A DNA stretch of 27,221 nucleotides from CAYVUV01 sp964455095 (GCA_964455095.1 CAYVUV010000337.1:1-27221); one strand, 5' to 3'; positions 1 through 8,808 are shown, numbered from the stretch's first letter. A program made the numbers and translations. The notes: generated by a model from the sequence alone, not told the origin.

Positions 1-1
1 C

Positions 2-862
2 CTCGGCGTTTCGGTCAGCGTCTTTCGCGACCTCATCGACGCCGCACCGCTGGTGATCGCGGAGATCAACCGGCACATGCCGTGGACCGCGGGGCCGAGC
101 CAGATCCCGGTCGACAAGATCGATCTCGCCGTCGAGTCGGACCTGCCCCTCGGCACCTACCAATCGCCGCGCCGCACGACGCGCGACGAGCAGATCGTCG
201 CGCGCGTGCTGGGTGAGATTCCGCCCGGTGCCTGGGTACAGCTCGGCGTCGGCGCCGTACCCGATGCCGTCCTCCACCGCCTGCATGAGCTCGACGGCGT
301 CAACCTGCACTCCGGCATGCTGACCGACGGGCTGATCGAGTTCGTCACCCGCAGCCGCCACGACCCGCGCGTCGTCACCGGCGAGGTCTCCGGCAGCGCC
401 GCGCTGTACGAGTTCGCCGCCGCGCACTCGCAGATCGAGTTCCATCCCTCGTCGGTCACGCACGACCTGATCGCGATTTCCAAACTGCCGCGCTTCGTAT
501 CGATCAACTCCGCGGTCGAGGTCGACCTGCACGGGCAGGTGAACGGCGAGACCATCGACGGCCTGCAGATCAGCGGCGTCGGCGGCAGCCTCGATTTCGT
601 CGAAGCCGCCGCCTACTCGCCCGGCGGTCGCTCGATCGTCGCCCTGCCCTCGACCACCGAGGACGGCCGCCACTCGAAGATCGTCGCGCGGCTCTCGGGC
701 CGCACGCCGGTGACCCTCCCGCGCTTCTGCGCCGATCTCGTGGTCACCGAGCACGGTGTCGCGGCGCTGCGCGGCAAGAGCCTGCGCGAGCGCGCCGCGG
801 CGCTGATTGCCATCGCCCATCCCGACCAGCAAGCCGCGCTGGAACGCGACGCCGCGTCGTGA
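2..862 (+). CDS. Acetyl-CoA hydrolase/CoA-transferase family protein, C-terminal part (5' end outside window)
   Basis: The frame is open from the left edge, so this is the C-terminal part of a longer protein; the GTG at 53 is internal. The segment matches the acetyl-CoA hydrolase / 4-hydroxybutyrate CoA-transferase family, which moves CoA between acetyl-CoA and a short-chain acid or hydrolyses it. Family hallmarks visible are VIAEIN near the start, INSAVEVDL with the Glu (nt 518-520) at the position of the family's catalytic glutamate, the C-terminal motif SIVALPSTTEDG, and VTEHGVAALRGKSLRERA followed by IAHPD. The C-terminus is complete and ends with TGA. Only 7 bases separate it from the convergent secreted hydrolase gene, so no room exists for a conventional terminator. 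The acyl substrate cannot be told from sequence alone. Confidence 0.9.
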   Translation, partial: LGVSVSVFRDLIDAAPLVIAEINRHMPWTAGPSQIPVDKIDLAVESDLPLGTYQSPRRTTRDEQIVARVLGEIPPGAWVQLGVGAVPDAVLHRLHELDGVNLHSGMLTDGLIEFVTRSRHDPRVVTGEVSGSAALYEFAAAHSQIEFHPSSVTHDLIAISKLPRFVSINSAVEVDLHGQVNGETIDGLQISGVGGSLDFVEAAAYSPGGRSIVALPSTTEDGRHSKIVARLSGRTPVTLPRFCADLVVTEHGVAALRGKSLRERAAALIAIAHPDQQAALERDAAS

Positions 863-869
863 AGACCTG

Positions 870-3209
870 TTACTGCCCCTGGATCGTGAGCGCGTGCGCG
901 CCGGCCGCCAACGCGATGGTGGCGCGGCCGTTGTCGTCGGCCGCTACCGGCTCGGCGCCGGAGCGCTCCACCACCTGACCGCGCCCCAGGCCGGCGAGCG
1001 TGAGCGCGAGATCGCCGTCGGTGTCGACCGCCACGCTCGCATCGCTCTCGCGCTCGAGTCCCGCACGGACGACGTCGATCGTCGCCGCCGCGAGGTTGAC
1101 CGCGGTGACCGTCAGGCCGTTCGAACGCGGCAACTCCGCCCCGCGCGTCAGCACCACGGAGCGCTCGCGCCACATGTCGTTGGTATGGACATCGGGGTTC
1201 GGGCCGCAGAAGTTCTCTCCCGCGCTGAGGTTGTCGTGCATCTCGTCGATGTGTGTCGCCGTCTGCTCGAAGCGCGGCTTGGCCAGACTGACGCCGTCGA
1301 TGCTGCCGGTCGTCGTTGAAACGTCGCGCACGACCAGATTCGAGACCCAGTACGCGGCATCGAAGCGCAGCGCCAGACCGGTCGATTCATCGATGCGGTC
1401 GAGGCTGGGATCGACGACGTAGCGCACGCGCGCCGGGTTGGGATCGCGCACGAAGGCGGCGACTTCGTCGAAGACGCACGAATGCAGCGGCCCGCTGATC
1501 TCGTGCCCGCGCTGCGCGCCGAGCCAGTAGCGGTGGTCGTACTCGAGCTCGTCGAGGCGCGCGGCCGAAGCGGTGGCCGCCGCCTCGGCGATGAGCGGAT
1601 CGACGGCGCCGTTGATCTGCCGCACCGGGACGTTGAGCAGGTTCTCCGTGAGCTGTGGCAACACCTGAAAGCCGATCAGCGGCATCGCCGCCGACCAGCG
1701 GTCGGGCACCAGCGAAGCGATGCGGAAGGTGCCGATGCCACCCATCGAGGCGCCCTCCAGGGCGACGCGGTCGGGGTCGACGTCGAAGCGGCGCTGGGCT
1801 TCGGCGGCGACGTCGAGCACGTCCTGGACCGCGATGCCGTCGTAGAACAGCCCCTCGCCGCGCGCCAACGGCAGCACCTGTAGCGTCGGCGGCGAGTAGT
1901 CGAAGCCGTCGGGAATGATATCGGCCAGTAGATACGGATCCTCGCTCATCGCGCGACCGGTGCCGAGGTACTGTTGATCGGCGCCGACGTGGATGGCGCC
2001 GACGTGGTTCTGGTCGAGACCGTGGAGGAAGACGGCCAGCGGCGTCGGGCTGGAGAAGTCCTGCGGAATGTAGACCGCGTACGGCTGATATGGGCCGAGA
2101 AAAACCGGGTTGCCGCTGGTGCTGTCGATGCCCTCGGCGAGGCGCAGCGACGAGCGATACAAAAAGGTGTGGAAGCCAGGGCCCGGGTGTGGCAGCGCCG
2201 TCACACCGTCGGCGACGCGCGCGAAGTCGATCGCGGCCGCGGCATCGGCCGCCGGCAGTGCCCCGGCGAGGATGTCGGCCTGCAGGTTCTCCTGCCAGCG
2301 CACCAACAGCTCGGGGCCGACGAACGCGAGGTCGTAGACCGGCGCCGCCCCATCGAGCCAGGTGCCTGTCTCCGCAGCGAGCCCAAGCGCGCCGAACGCA
2401 CGCCACGTGGCGCGGCCGGGCTGCAGCTCGGCCGCCGGCACCACCGTCTCCATCGTGTTGGCCTCCGCATCGACCGCTGCCGCAAACGACGCCGTGCGCA
2501 CCCACTCGCCGCCCGCGAAGCGCCACAGCGCGCCGCCATCGGCTGCGATGACGACCATCACCTCGACGCCGAGCCCGCCGTCGGCCAGCCACTGGTCACC
2601 GGGCAACGCGCTGGCGCCGGTGGAGGCGTCGTGGTCCGTATCGAACGCTACCGCCAGCACCGGCAGCGACGGGTTCACCAGCGTCTCGAGCACGGCGCGA
2701 ACCGATACGGCGCCGTCCTGCAAACCAATCTGCAGCTGGATCAGATCGGCGGTATTGCCCGGCGCCGCCGCGGGCGGATACTTCGTGTCGCCGCCGGCAA
2801 ACGCCGACTGCGTGTGATCGCCGCCGGTAGCCGCGTCGGCGTTGGCGCCGCGGTCGTCGTAGGCGTAGTCGGTCCACACGAACGTGCCGCGCAGGTACGC
2901 CGCCGTGCCCGAGATCAGCGGTCCCAACGTCGGCGCCGCCGCGCAGCCATCGAGCGCACCGCGCACCGCCGCGACCAGGCGATCGACGCTGACGCGGCCG
3001 TCGTCACCGGCCAGCGGCGTACAAGCGCGCCTGCTGGTGCCGAGCGCCAGGTTCACGGCGCGGATGAGCTCGTCGATCGCCACGACCCCGTCGCCGTTGC
3101 AGTCGCCCAGGCAAACCGACTGCGCGCGCGCCGGCGCGCGCTGCGAGCCGAGCAGAATGGCCATGGACAAACCAACGACCGTCCAGTGAACGAGACGCGC
3201 CCTACGCAT
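870..3209 (-). CDS. Secreted dockerin-like / alpha-beta hydrolase (esterase or depolymerase-like), 779 aa
   Basis: A signal peptide (positive n-region, hydrophobic stretch, ARAQS cleavage region near residue 30) is followed directly by an EF-hand/dockerin-like loop CLGDCNGDGVVAIDE and a degenerate second copy (residues about 33-90). Residues about 95-340 form a domain I do not recognise. Residues about 350-600 are an alpha/beta hydrolase: HGLDQNH oxyanion-region motif, nucleophile elbow EGASMGG (Ser488), INGAVDPL (Asp537) and QRGHE (His569) in the right order for a catalytic triad. The layout resembles exported esterases, polyhydroxyalkanoate depolymerases and S9-like peptidases; the substrate is unknown. 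The C-terminal 180 residues look beta-rich and may be a binding module. The gene converges with the CoA-transferase gene. No cohesin is seen, so the dockerin-like part is probably a calcium-stabilised module rather than a cellulosome anchor. Confidence 0.8.
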   Translation of the reverse strand: MRRARLVHWTVVGLSMAILLGSQRAPARAQSVCLGDCNGDGVVAIDELIRAVNLALGTSRRACTPLAGDDGRVSVDRLVAAVRGALDGCAAAPTLGPLISGTAAYLRGTFVWTDYAYDDRGANADAATGGDHTQSAFAGGDTKYPPAAAPGNTADLIQLQIGLQDGAVSVRAVLETLVNPSLPVLAVAFDTDHDASTGASALPGDQWLADGGLGVEVMVVIAADGGALWRFAGGEWVRTASFAAAVDAEANTMETVVPAAELQPGRATWRAFGALGLAAETGTWLDGAAPVYDLAFVGPELLVRWQENLQADILAGALPAADAAAAIDFARVADGVTALPHPGPGFHTFLYRSSLRLAEGIDSTSGNPVFLGPYQPYAVYIPQDFSSPTPLAVFLHGLDQNHVGAIHVGADQQYLGTGRAMSEDPYLLADIIPDGFDYSPPTLQVLPLARGEGLFYDGIAVQDVLDVAAEAQRRFDVDPDRVALEGASMGGIGTFRIASLVPDRWSAAMPLIGFQVLPQLTENLLNVPVRQINGAVDPLIAEAAATASAARLDELEYDHRYWLGAQRGHEISGPLHSCVFDEVAAFVRDPNPARVRYVVDPSLDRIDESTGLALRFDAAYWVSNLVVRDVSTTTGSIDGVSLAKPRFEQTATHIDEMHDNLSAGENFCGPNPDVHTNDMWRERSVVLTRGAELPRSNGLTVTAVNLAAATIDVVRAGLERESDASVAVDTDGDLALTLAGLGRGQVVERSGAEPVAADDNGRATIALAAGAHALTIQGQ

Positions 3210-3293
3210 CGTCGTGCCCCCCTGCGATCAGCCATCGCAAACTCGGCGCGCGAGCACAATGGCGGCCAAAGGGGGAAGGCTTCGGGCTTCGCG

Positions 3294-3983
3294 TCAGGGC
3301 AACAGGTAGACGGGGTTCGGCAGCTTGAACGTGCGCTCGGCGTAGCCGCCGTCGAGGTCGCTCTGCTGATCGCCCATGCTGAGGATGATCGTGTACCCGC
3401 GCTCGGCGATTCGGCGCCGTTCCGGCGCCTTGAAATCGGCGCTGCGATCGAAGTGCGCGCCCTCCGGCAGGAGGACCACGCCGTCCCAGGTGTAACCCTG
3501 GTCGCGCAGATTGCCCTCGGTCGCGGCGCGCAGTTCCGGTGGCCGGCCAGTGATGAAAAAGACCGCGACACCGAGCTCGCGTGCCCGGCGCGTCATGGCA
3601 AGCGTCGGCGCCAGCGCCGTCGAGCGTCCCATCGCCTGCCAGGCGCGAATCCCACACGGACCGCGCTCCAGATCACAAACGCCGGCGAGGATGCGCGACC
3701 AGCCGTTGGCGCGATACGCGGGCCAGTTCGACAGCGACGTCTCGTCGATGTCGAGGACGATCGCCGGGCGCGTCGCCTGCGGCGCCCGCTCCTCGAGCCA
3801 GGCGCGCGCGCTGTCCACGACTGCCGCGAAGTCGGCATCGTAACGCCCCGAGGCAATGTACGCGTCGATCTGTTTCTGAACCTCGGGCAGCGCCAGCTGA
3901 GGCACCACCGGACAGACCGGCGGCCGCGGTGGAACGGCCGTGGCACAGCCCGCCAACAGCAACAGGGCAAACAGGTAGCGCAT
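3294..3983 (-). CDS. HAD-superfamily acid phosphatase, class B/C type, probable lipoprotein
   Basis: I start at the ATG at 3983 because AGGAGA lies 5-6 bases upstream and the protein then begins MRYLFALLLLAGC, a lipoprotein signal with the lipobox Cys at residue 13; an upstream in-frame start at 4040 would bury it. HAD motif I is VLDIDETSLSNW, with Asp78 and Asp80 as nucleophile and acid/base. Motif II is FFITGRP, and the C-terminal GDQQSDLDGG supplies the metal-binding acids. Size (229 aa) and motif spacing fit the acid phosphatase class B / lipoprotein e(P4) group, periplasmic or surface enzymes that release phosphate from nucleotides and other monoesters. It lies 84 bases upstream of the secreted hydrolase on the same strand; whether they are co-transcribed is unclear. 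Confidence 0.85.
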   Translation of the reverse strand: MRYLFALLLLAGCATAVPPRPPVCPVVPQLALPEVQKQIDAYIASGRYDADFAAVVDSARAWLEERAPQATRPAIVLDIDETSLSNWPAYRANGWSRILAGVCDLERGPCGIRAWQAMGRSTALAPTLAMTRRARELGVAVFFITGRPPELRAATEGNLRDQGYTWDGVVLLPEGAHFDRSADFKAPERRRIAERGYTIILSMGDQQSDLDGGYAERTFKLPNPVYLLP

Positions 3984-4114
3984 CGCGTCTCCTGGAAGGT
4001 TGTTGGGCGCGAGATTGCCGACGTGCATCGAAAGGCGCAAGCGCTTGCAGCCGCGCGTTCAGCAGCTACCAGAGGACGAGGAAGGGAGGGCCGGCGTCGA
4101 CACGATGGAATGGT

Positions 4115-5353
4115 TCACCATCGACCGCGGTCGTTTGAGGCGCCGTGACGGTGCCGCAAGACGCGTCTGCAGGTCGCCAGGAAGGTGCGCAGGTTTTGCC
4201 ACACGCCCGCTTGCCGCGCGCTGCGGCGCAAGTGGAATCCCCGATAGTGGGGACCCGGCTGACCGAGCACGCGCAGCGCCAACAAGCGCGACAGCACCGC
4301 TTGCTTGCGGCTCACCTGCCCGGGCTGCATGGCGGCGATCGCCGCCACGGGAAGAGGGGTCGCTGCCACGTATCCGCGAGTCAGGGCCTGCGTCAGCAGC
4401 TGCTCACCCTTTTCGGTGCGAGTCACGATCAGGCTTGAACCGTCCTTCTCCTCGAACATCGGGTATCCGGCGTCGTCACACTGCCAGGCGTCGGCGCAGA
4501 CGATGTCGGCAAAGCCACCGGTGCCGTCCGGGCAGATGCGACAGCGAAACTGCACGTGCTTGGTCAGGATCGCCCCCCAGCTGTCGCGATAGCTCATCGT
4601 CCGCTGGCTGCCGTCCCGCAGCGTCGCCGCCGCGCGACCCGGCCAGCCGTCGCCGCGATAGCGGAAGGCGGTCACCTCCTCGCGTGTCAGCCCGAGCTGC
4701 TGGACGATTTCAGCCGCCCCTTCGAGGCTAGGGACTCCGGCGCAGAAGAACGAGATCATGTACGGGATCGACGCGTCGATGCGCGGATCGCGGCGCGCCA
4801 TCCGGCGCAGCGCCGCGACGTCGCACGGCTTGCCGACGAAGGCGAAGCGCTCGCGGCGCGCCAGGTGATCCTCGATCCCGGCGAGAGGAGAGGAGGGTGC
4901 ATATCGGGCTCCTGCCGAATCGAAGACCTGCGTCGTGGTCCGACTCGGTAGCGTGGCGTTTCCAAGCGGCTCGTCGGAAGCGGCGCGGTTCTCGAGGACG
5001 AACGCAACCGCGCCGGAGTCGAGAAGGTAGCGCAGGATTGCCGACAGCGCGCCGCCGGAGGAGGCATGGTGGCGCAACGCCGGGTCGGTCGCGTATCCGG
5101 TGCGCGCGGCGATCACGGGACCCCAGAGGCCGTCATCCTGCCGCGTGCCCGCGTCCAGTTTCAAACCCACGCCCGGGCACACCTCCGCAACCTTGCGATC
5201 TTCCTCTCGCGTCAGCGGCGCGCGCTCCTCGGGGCGGTTGTAGCCGTCGGCCGAGACGACCATCGCCACCTTCCCGGGCGCCACGGCCGCGCAAGCGCCA
5301 CAACCACTGCACAGCCGGCCCCTGGCGACCCGCGCGAGCGTCGGCGAAGTCAC
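4115..5353 (-). CDS. FrhB/FdhB-type (coenzyme F420 hydrogenase/dehydrogenase beta) iron-sulfur protein of a polysaccharide operon
   Basis: The start is the GTG at 5353, whose GTGA overlaps the stop of the pyruvyl transferase gene (TGA ending at 5350), implying translational coupling; the open frame continues further upstream but as a shadow. The 412-aa product starts with a Cys cluster LCSGCGACAAVAP (Cys15, 18, 21). The expected fourth Cys before Pro is Ala. More cysteines follow in FRCRICPDGTGGFADIVCADAW. This is the FrhB/FdhB N- plus C-domain arrangement, which in F420 enzymes binds FAD and Fe-S clusters. Members next to polysaccharide pyruvyl transferases are common in exopolysaccharide loci, and their redox reaction is largely uncharacterised. 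No hydrogenase or dehydrogenase partner subunit is nearby, so the role is probably in sugar or polymer modification. Confidence 0.88.
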   Translation of the reverse strand: MTSPTLARVARGRLCSGCGACAAVAPGKVAMVVSADGYNRPEERAPLTREEDRKVAEVCPGVGLKLDAGTRQDDGLWGPVIAARTGYATDPALRHHASSGGALSAILRYLLDSGAVAFVLENRAASDEPLGNATLPSRTTTQVFDSAGARYAPSSPLAGIEDHLARRERFAFVGKPCDVAALRRMARRDPRIDASIPYMISFFCAGVPSLEGAAEIVQQLGLTREEVTAFRYRGDGWPGRAAATLRDGSQRTMSYRDSWGAILTKHVQFRCRICPDGTGGFADIVCADAWQCDDAGYPMFEEKDGSSLIVTRTEKGEQLLTQALTRGYVAATPLPVAAIAAMQPGQVSRKQAVLSRLLALRVLGQPGPHYRGFHLRRSARQAGVWQNLRTFLATCRRVLRHRHGASNDRGRW

Positions 5354-6558
5354 GTGCTTTCCCGCCGCTCGCGTGCGTCGCGCAGACACGTCGTCAAGGC
5401 GGTCTCGTACGGCGTCAGTCGTGCCAGAGCGCGAGCGTGGGCGGCGTCCACCTCCATTTTCAAACGGCCGCGGTTGGCGAACGTCGTCTTCACCTTGGTC
5501 AGGATCTCCGCGGCGGACTCCGTTCGGCAATCGGCCAGCGCGGGGTAACCCAGACTCCCGAAGAAGCCTTCGAACTTGCGACTGTACGCCATCGGGAGGA
5601 GCGGCACGCCGGTGGAGAACGCCGCGATGCAGGCATGCATGCGGGCCCCGACGAAGTAGTCCATGGTGGCGATGTAGGACTTGGCCTGCGAGGGGTGCGC
5701 GAAGGCCGGCGCCACGATGACGCCGGGGAATTCGGCGGCAAGCGCTTGACCGGCTCGCTGATCGTCTTCGACCGCTTGCGTCTCCGACTGCACGTGGCCG
5801 ATCAGGTAGATCTCGACGTCGGCCTGGCCGTGAAAGTAGCCGACGATGCAGCGCATGAGGGCGCCGTAGTCGACGCTCAGAGCGAACATGTTGGCGCGCG
5901 TATAGCCGCCGTTGAGGAGCAGGCCCGAGACGTTGACTCCCAATCTCACCGGTCCGCCGGTACGGGGCGCGGGGGCGGAATACGGCAGGCGCAGTGCGAC
6001 GTCCGACGCTTCGACGAGGGGTTGGGTGAACCCCATCTCCCGGGCATAGGACGCCGACAGTCCGTCCCGCGTCGCGACGACGGCGGCCCGGCGCATCACC
6101 GCCAGCGCCAGGCGCCGCATCCAAACGGGCCCGAACGGTCCGATGGTCTGCGGACTGAGGACCAGCGGCCGGCGGGACAGCAGGACCTGAACCTGCGCCT
6201 GGAGGATCTTTGCGGCTGAACCGACACCGTAGACGTCGGAGAAGCCATCGCCCGCGCCGAGATCGAGCACGACGTCGCATTCACGCACCGCATGTGCGAA
6301 TCCACCCCGCAGGGGCGCGAAGTCGCCGAGGCGCAAAGCACGGACCTCAACGCGCTCGCGCTCCTCGTAGTGCGGCCGCGAGTCGGCCCAGCCGAGCACC
6401 AGGAATCGCACCGCCAAGCCGAGCCGCGCCGCGATCTCCTCGACGATGGCGATGTGTCCGAGTGTCATCGCCCCGACCCCGAGGTTGTCCGAATTCAGGG
6501 AGTGCCAGAGCAAGCCGATCCTGAGCGCCGGCTTACTCGCGCGGGTGTGGGGGCACAT
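5350..6558 (-). CDS. Polysaccharide pyruvyl transferase family protein
   Basis: The ATG at 6558 is preceded by GGAGAAGG and yields 402 aa, overlapping the end of the glycosyltransferase gene by 26 bases. Motifs fit the polysaccharide pyruvyl transferase family (WcaK/CsaB type), which adds ketal-linked pyruvate from phosphoenolpyruvate to surface glycans. The N-terminal IGLLWHSLNSDNLGVGAM matches the family's opening, followed by LGAGDGFSDVYG, PLVLSPQTIGPFGP, RDGLSASYAREMG and the C-terminal VGARMHACIAAFSTGVPLLPMAYSRK cut here into its conserved His-containing core (GARMHACIAAF). It appears cytosolic, with no signal peptide. It is the middle gene of a minus-strand three-gene operon, coupled to the downstream FrhB-like gene by a 4-base overlap. 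Confidence 0.88.
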   Translation of the reverse strand: MCPHTRASKPALRIGLLWHSLNSDNLGVGAMTLGHIAIVEEIAARLGLAVRFLVLGWADSRPHYEERERVEVRALRLGDFAPLRGGFAHAVRECDVVLDLGAGDGFSDVYGVGSAAKILQAQVQVLLSRRPLVLSPQTIGPFGPVWMRRLALAVMRRAAVVATRDGLSASYAREMGFTQPLVEASDVALRLPYSAPAPRTGGPVRLGVNVSGLLLNGGYTRANMFALSVDYGALMRCIVGYFHGQADVEIYLIGHVQSETQAVEDDQRAGQALAAEFPGVIVAPAFAHPSQAKSYIATMDYFVGARMHACIAAFSTGVPLLPMAYSRKFEGFFGSLGYPALADCRTESAAEILTKVKTTFANRGRLKMEVDAAHARALARLTPYETALTTCLRDARERREST

Positions 6559-7495
6559 CGACCTTCTCCGATTCGAACAGGTCGCAGACCGAGCGATCTT
6601 GCTCGATCGTCCCGTCCTCCATCCAGCCGCGCACAGCCTCCGATGACGGCACGAGCCGCTCATACTCCGCGCGCAGCCATCCGCGCCGATGGAGCTCGTA
6701 CCAGCGCCGCACGTGCCAGCCGGTATGCGGGGGGATGCGGGGATTGTTGGCCAGACTGGTGCCGTGGTTGATGACCTTTCTCTCGAGCTCGGCAAAGGTT
6801 CGGATCGGGTAGTGATAGACCTCGATGCCGTGTGCCGGGACGACCGGGGCACGATGCTTCACCGTGTGGTTCCCGTACCCGATCCACTTCAGGCCGCGCA
6901 GGCGGCACAGCACCTTGTCCTGGGGGCGCAGCAGGGTGAACGGGAACTCCGTGTCGAGCGTCGGATGGCGTGGAAAGCGCTGGCCCGAATCCTCCCGCGG
7001 GCGCACGACCTTGAGCAGGTTTCTATGAAACTCGTACCCGGGATCGCCGAGCGCCTCCCGGTCGGGCAACAGGTTGAAGCGCCGGCACAGCAGACCGCCG
7101 ACCGAGCTCGACAGATGATCCTTCAGCGAGCCGCGCGCAGGAACCCAGAGCTCGTCCGCATCGCTGTTGATGACCCAGTCCGCGCCCAGTTGCCGCTCGG
7201 CGACGGCCGCCATGCGGTTGACCCACTGATCCTGCGCCATGACGTGCTCGGGCTCGTCGATGAGCGCGATCGGATAGTCTTTGGCGAGGGCGGTCAGAAT
7301 CTCTCTGGTGCCGTCGACCGATCCATTGTCGGTGATCACAAAGCAATCGACACCCATGTACCGGTGGAACGCCAGGTGGTGGCGGATCAGACGAGCTTCG
7401 TCGCGGACGAGGATCGACATCGCCAACCTGGGCGGGGTCTCGTCGCGAGGTCTCAGGAGCGCGCGCATCGCGCCGCGGATACTCTTCGTACGCAT
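6533..7495 (-). CDS. GT2-like glycosyltransferase (Glyco_tranf_2_4 / GT92-like)
   Basis: I choose the ATG at 7495 (MRTKSIRG), which has GGAGG at good spacing; an in-frame start 48 bases upstream lacks one. The 320-aa product carries a GT-A nucleotide-sugar fold: SILVRDEARLIRHHLAFH, then VITDNGSVDGTREIL, then WVINSDADELWVP containing the DxD-type metal/UDP-binding motif. These match the glycosyltransferase family 2-like group with the RDEA opening (PF13704 type). No transmembrane segments are evident. Likely job: adding a sugar during surface polysaccharide or glycolipid assembly. It is first in the operon with the pyruvyl transferase and FrhB-like genes. Confidence 0.85.
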   Translation of the reverse strand: MRTKSIRGAMRALLRPRDETPPRLAMSILVRDEARLIRHHLAFHRYMGVDCFVITDNGSVDGTREILTALAKDYPIALIDEPEHVMAQDQWVNRMAAVAERQLGADWVINSDADELWVPARGSLKDHLSSSVGGLLCRRFNLLPDREALGDPGYEFHRNLLKVVRPREDSGQRFPRHPTLDTEFPFTLLRPQDKVLCRLRGLKWIGYGNHTVKHRAPVVPAHGIEVYHYPIRTFAELERKVINHGTSLANNPRIPPHTGWHVRRWYELHRRGWLRAEYERLVPSSEAVRGWMEDGTIEQDRSVCDLFESEKVDVPPHPRE

Positions 7496-7644
7496 CGTTC
7501 CTCCGCCCCGGAAACGACTGATCAGACGCGCGTCGCCTCGCAAGGTTCAGCGGAAATGTCCGGCGACGAAGCGATCGCGCAGGACGAATTTCTGGCTCTG
7601 CCGGAGCCGGTCAGCAGCCATTCCTGTTCCGTGCGGCAGCCTCT

Positions 7645-8448
7645 TCAACTTGCGGCGGTGCGGGCGCGGGCGTCTTTGACCATCTCGACCAGCACGACGC
7701 GCGCTTCGGTCGGCGTGCGCACTTCGCGCGGGAAGTTGATGCGCAGGCCTTGCAGGCGCTCGCCGGCGCGGGCCCGGATGCGCATGCCCATGCGGTCGAC
7801 GGCCGTCATCGTGGCCTCCTCGGCCGGCACGTCGGCGAAGGCGCGGCAATAGAGCAGCAACGCGTCGCGGTGATCTTCGTTCATGTGCGCGATGATGCCC
7901 TCGGCGCTGTCGGCCAGTGGGTCGGCGGCGGCGGCGCGGTAGTCGTCGGCCTCGACCCAGCCCATGGCGCCGAAGCCGGCGACGTAATACAGGGCCGTCA
8001 CCTGCATGCGGTAGAAGGCGAAGTCGCCGAAGTCGACCCAGTGGCGCGCGTTGTCGTGGCGGGCCAGGTACTCGGCGCGGATCGCGGCGACGGCATCGGG
8101 CGGCGCCGGGGTGATCGGCCCGACCAGCGTCAGGCGCGCCCCGGCGAGCGGGTCCTCGGCCCAGCCCGGCTGTGCGACCAGCAGGCTGGCGCGGTTGTCG
8201 GCCGCGAGGTTCTGCGTGTGCATCGCCATGGTGCTGACGAGGAACGTCGGCTGCCCTTCGCCGTCGAGGCCGAACAGGGCGATCGAGCCGAACGGAAAGC
8301 CCGGCACGTGGCGCGACTGCGTGGTCAGTGTGCCGACGCGGGCGACGTGCATGAGGGTCCGCGCCCGCTCGGCGAACGGTGGCTCGGGCACCGGCTCGCC
8401 GCGCGGCGGTTCGCCGACGTGTTTCGAGGTATCGTTGTCTTGGCTCAT
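7645..8448 (-). CDS. HugZ-like haem utilisation protein (split-barrel FMN/haem domain plus DUF2470)
   Basis: The 267-aa product has an N-terminal pyridoxamine-phosphate-oxidase-like split barrel (about residues 25-170; motifs RVGTLTTQSRHVPGFPFGS and FLVSTMAMHTQNL). A C-terminal DUF2470 domain follows, beginning IIAHMNEDHRDALLLYC and including RMGMRIRA and INFPREV. This combination is that of HugZ/HutZ haem-binding proteins, which degrade haem or handle haem iron in the cytoplasm. The start at 8448 (MSQDND) is chosen because the conserved part begins soon after it; the upstream in-frame ATG at 8466 is possible, and neither has a strong ribosome site. It is divergent from the ferredoxin gene, the two starts being about 54 bases apart, so they may share a control region. 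Confidence 0.85.
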   Translation of the reverse strand: MSQDNDTSKHVGEPPRGEPVPEPPFAERARTLMHVARVGTLTTQSRHVPGFPFGSIALFGLDGEGQPTFLVSTMAMHTQNLAADNRASLLVAQPGWAEDPLAGARLTLVGPITPAPPDAVAAIRAEYLARHDNARHWVDFGDFAFYRMQVTALYYVAGFGAMGWVEADDYRAAAADPLADSAEGIIAHMNEDHRDALLLYCRAFADVPAEEATMTAVDRMGMRIRARAGERLQGLRINFPREVRTPTEARVVLVEMVKDARARTAAS

Positions 8449-8502
8449 GACGGCGGACCATAGCATCGGCGGCGCGGCTTGACACTGGCGCGGCGGCGGG
8501 CC

Positions 8503-8808
8503 ATGCAGCGCCGCATGGAAAAGCCGTGCGCGCCGGAGGGCGGGCGGGTCGAGCCGTTGATCGACCGCTCGCGCTGCGAAGCCAAGTCGGACTGTGTGAC
8601 GGTGTGCCCGTACCATGTCTTCGAGGTGCGGCCTCTGACGGCAGACGAGCGCGCGCCGCTGTCGCTGCTGTCGCGCGTCAAGCTGTTCGTGCACGGCGGG
8701 AAGCAAGCCTTCGCCGTGCGGGCGGAGGATTGTCACGCCTGTGGCCTGTGCGTGAAGGCGTGTCCCGAGAAGGCGATCCGGCTCGTCGAGCGCGGCGCAG
8801 AACTCTGA
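8503..8808 (+). CDS. Dicluster ferredoxin, probable 7Fe ([3Fe-4S][4Fe-4S]) type
   Basis: This 101-aa protein (the ATG at 8515 is an alternative start) has two ferredoxin cluster motifs. The first, RCEAKSDCVTVCPYHVFEV, has the spacing C-x2-K-x2-C-x3-C-P: the second Cys of the usual motif is Lys, which in known ferredoxins goes with a [3Fe-4S] or altered cluster. The second, DCHACGLCVKACPEKAI, is a complete C-x2-C-x2-C-x3-C-P set for a [4Fe-4S] cluster. A 40-residue insert with LLSRVKLFVHGGKQAF lies between them. The protein is a soluble electron carrier. It ends 14 bases before the alcohol dehydrogenase start, so the two are likely co-transcribed and possibly functionally linked. Confidence 0.87.
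   Translation: MQRRMEKPCAPEGGRVEPLIDRSRCEAKSDCVTVCPYHVFEVRPLTADERAPLSLLSRVKLFVHGGKQAFAVRAEDCHACGLCVKACPEKAIRLVERGAEL

Noticed and set aside
870..3209. Cellulosome component
   Set aside because: A dockerin-like loop alone, with a degenerate second repeat and no cohesin or glycoside hydrolase cluster, does not support a cellulosome.
1974..4148. 724-codon open frame on the plus strand across the secreted hydrolase and phosphatase genes
   Set aside because: Runs through two well-supported minus-strand genes and their gap, has Arg-rich low-information sequence and no ribosome site or motif.
4115..5353. True coenzyme F420-reducing hydrogenase subunit
   Set aside because: No large or small hydrogenase subunit or F420-related gene is nearby; coupling is to polysaccharide genes.
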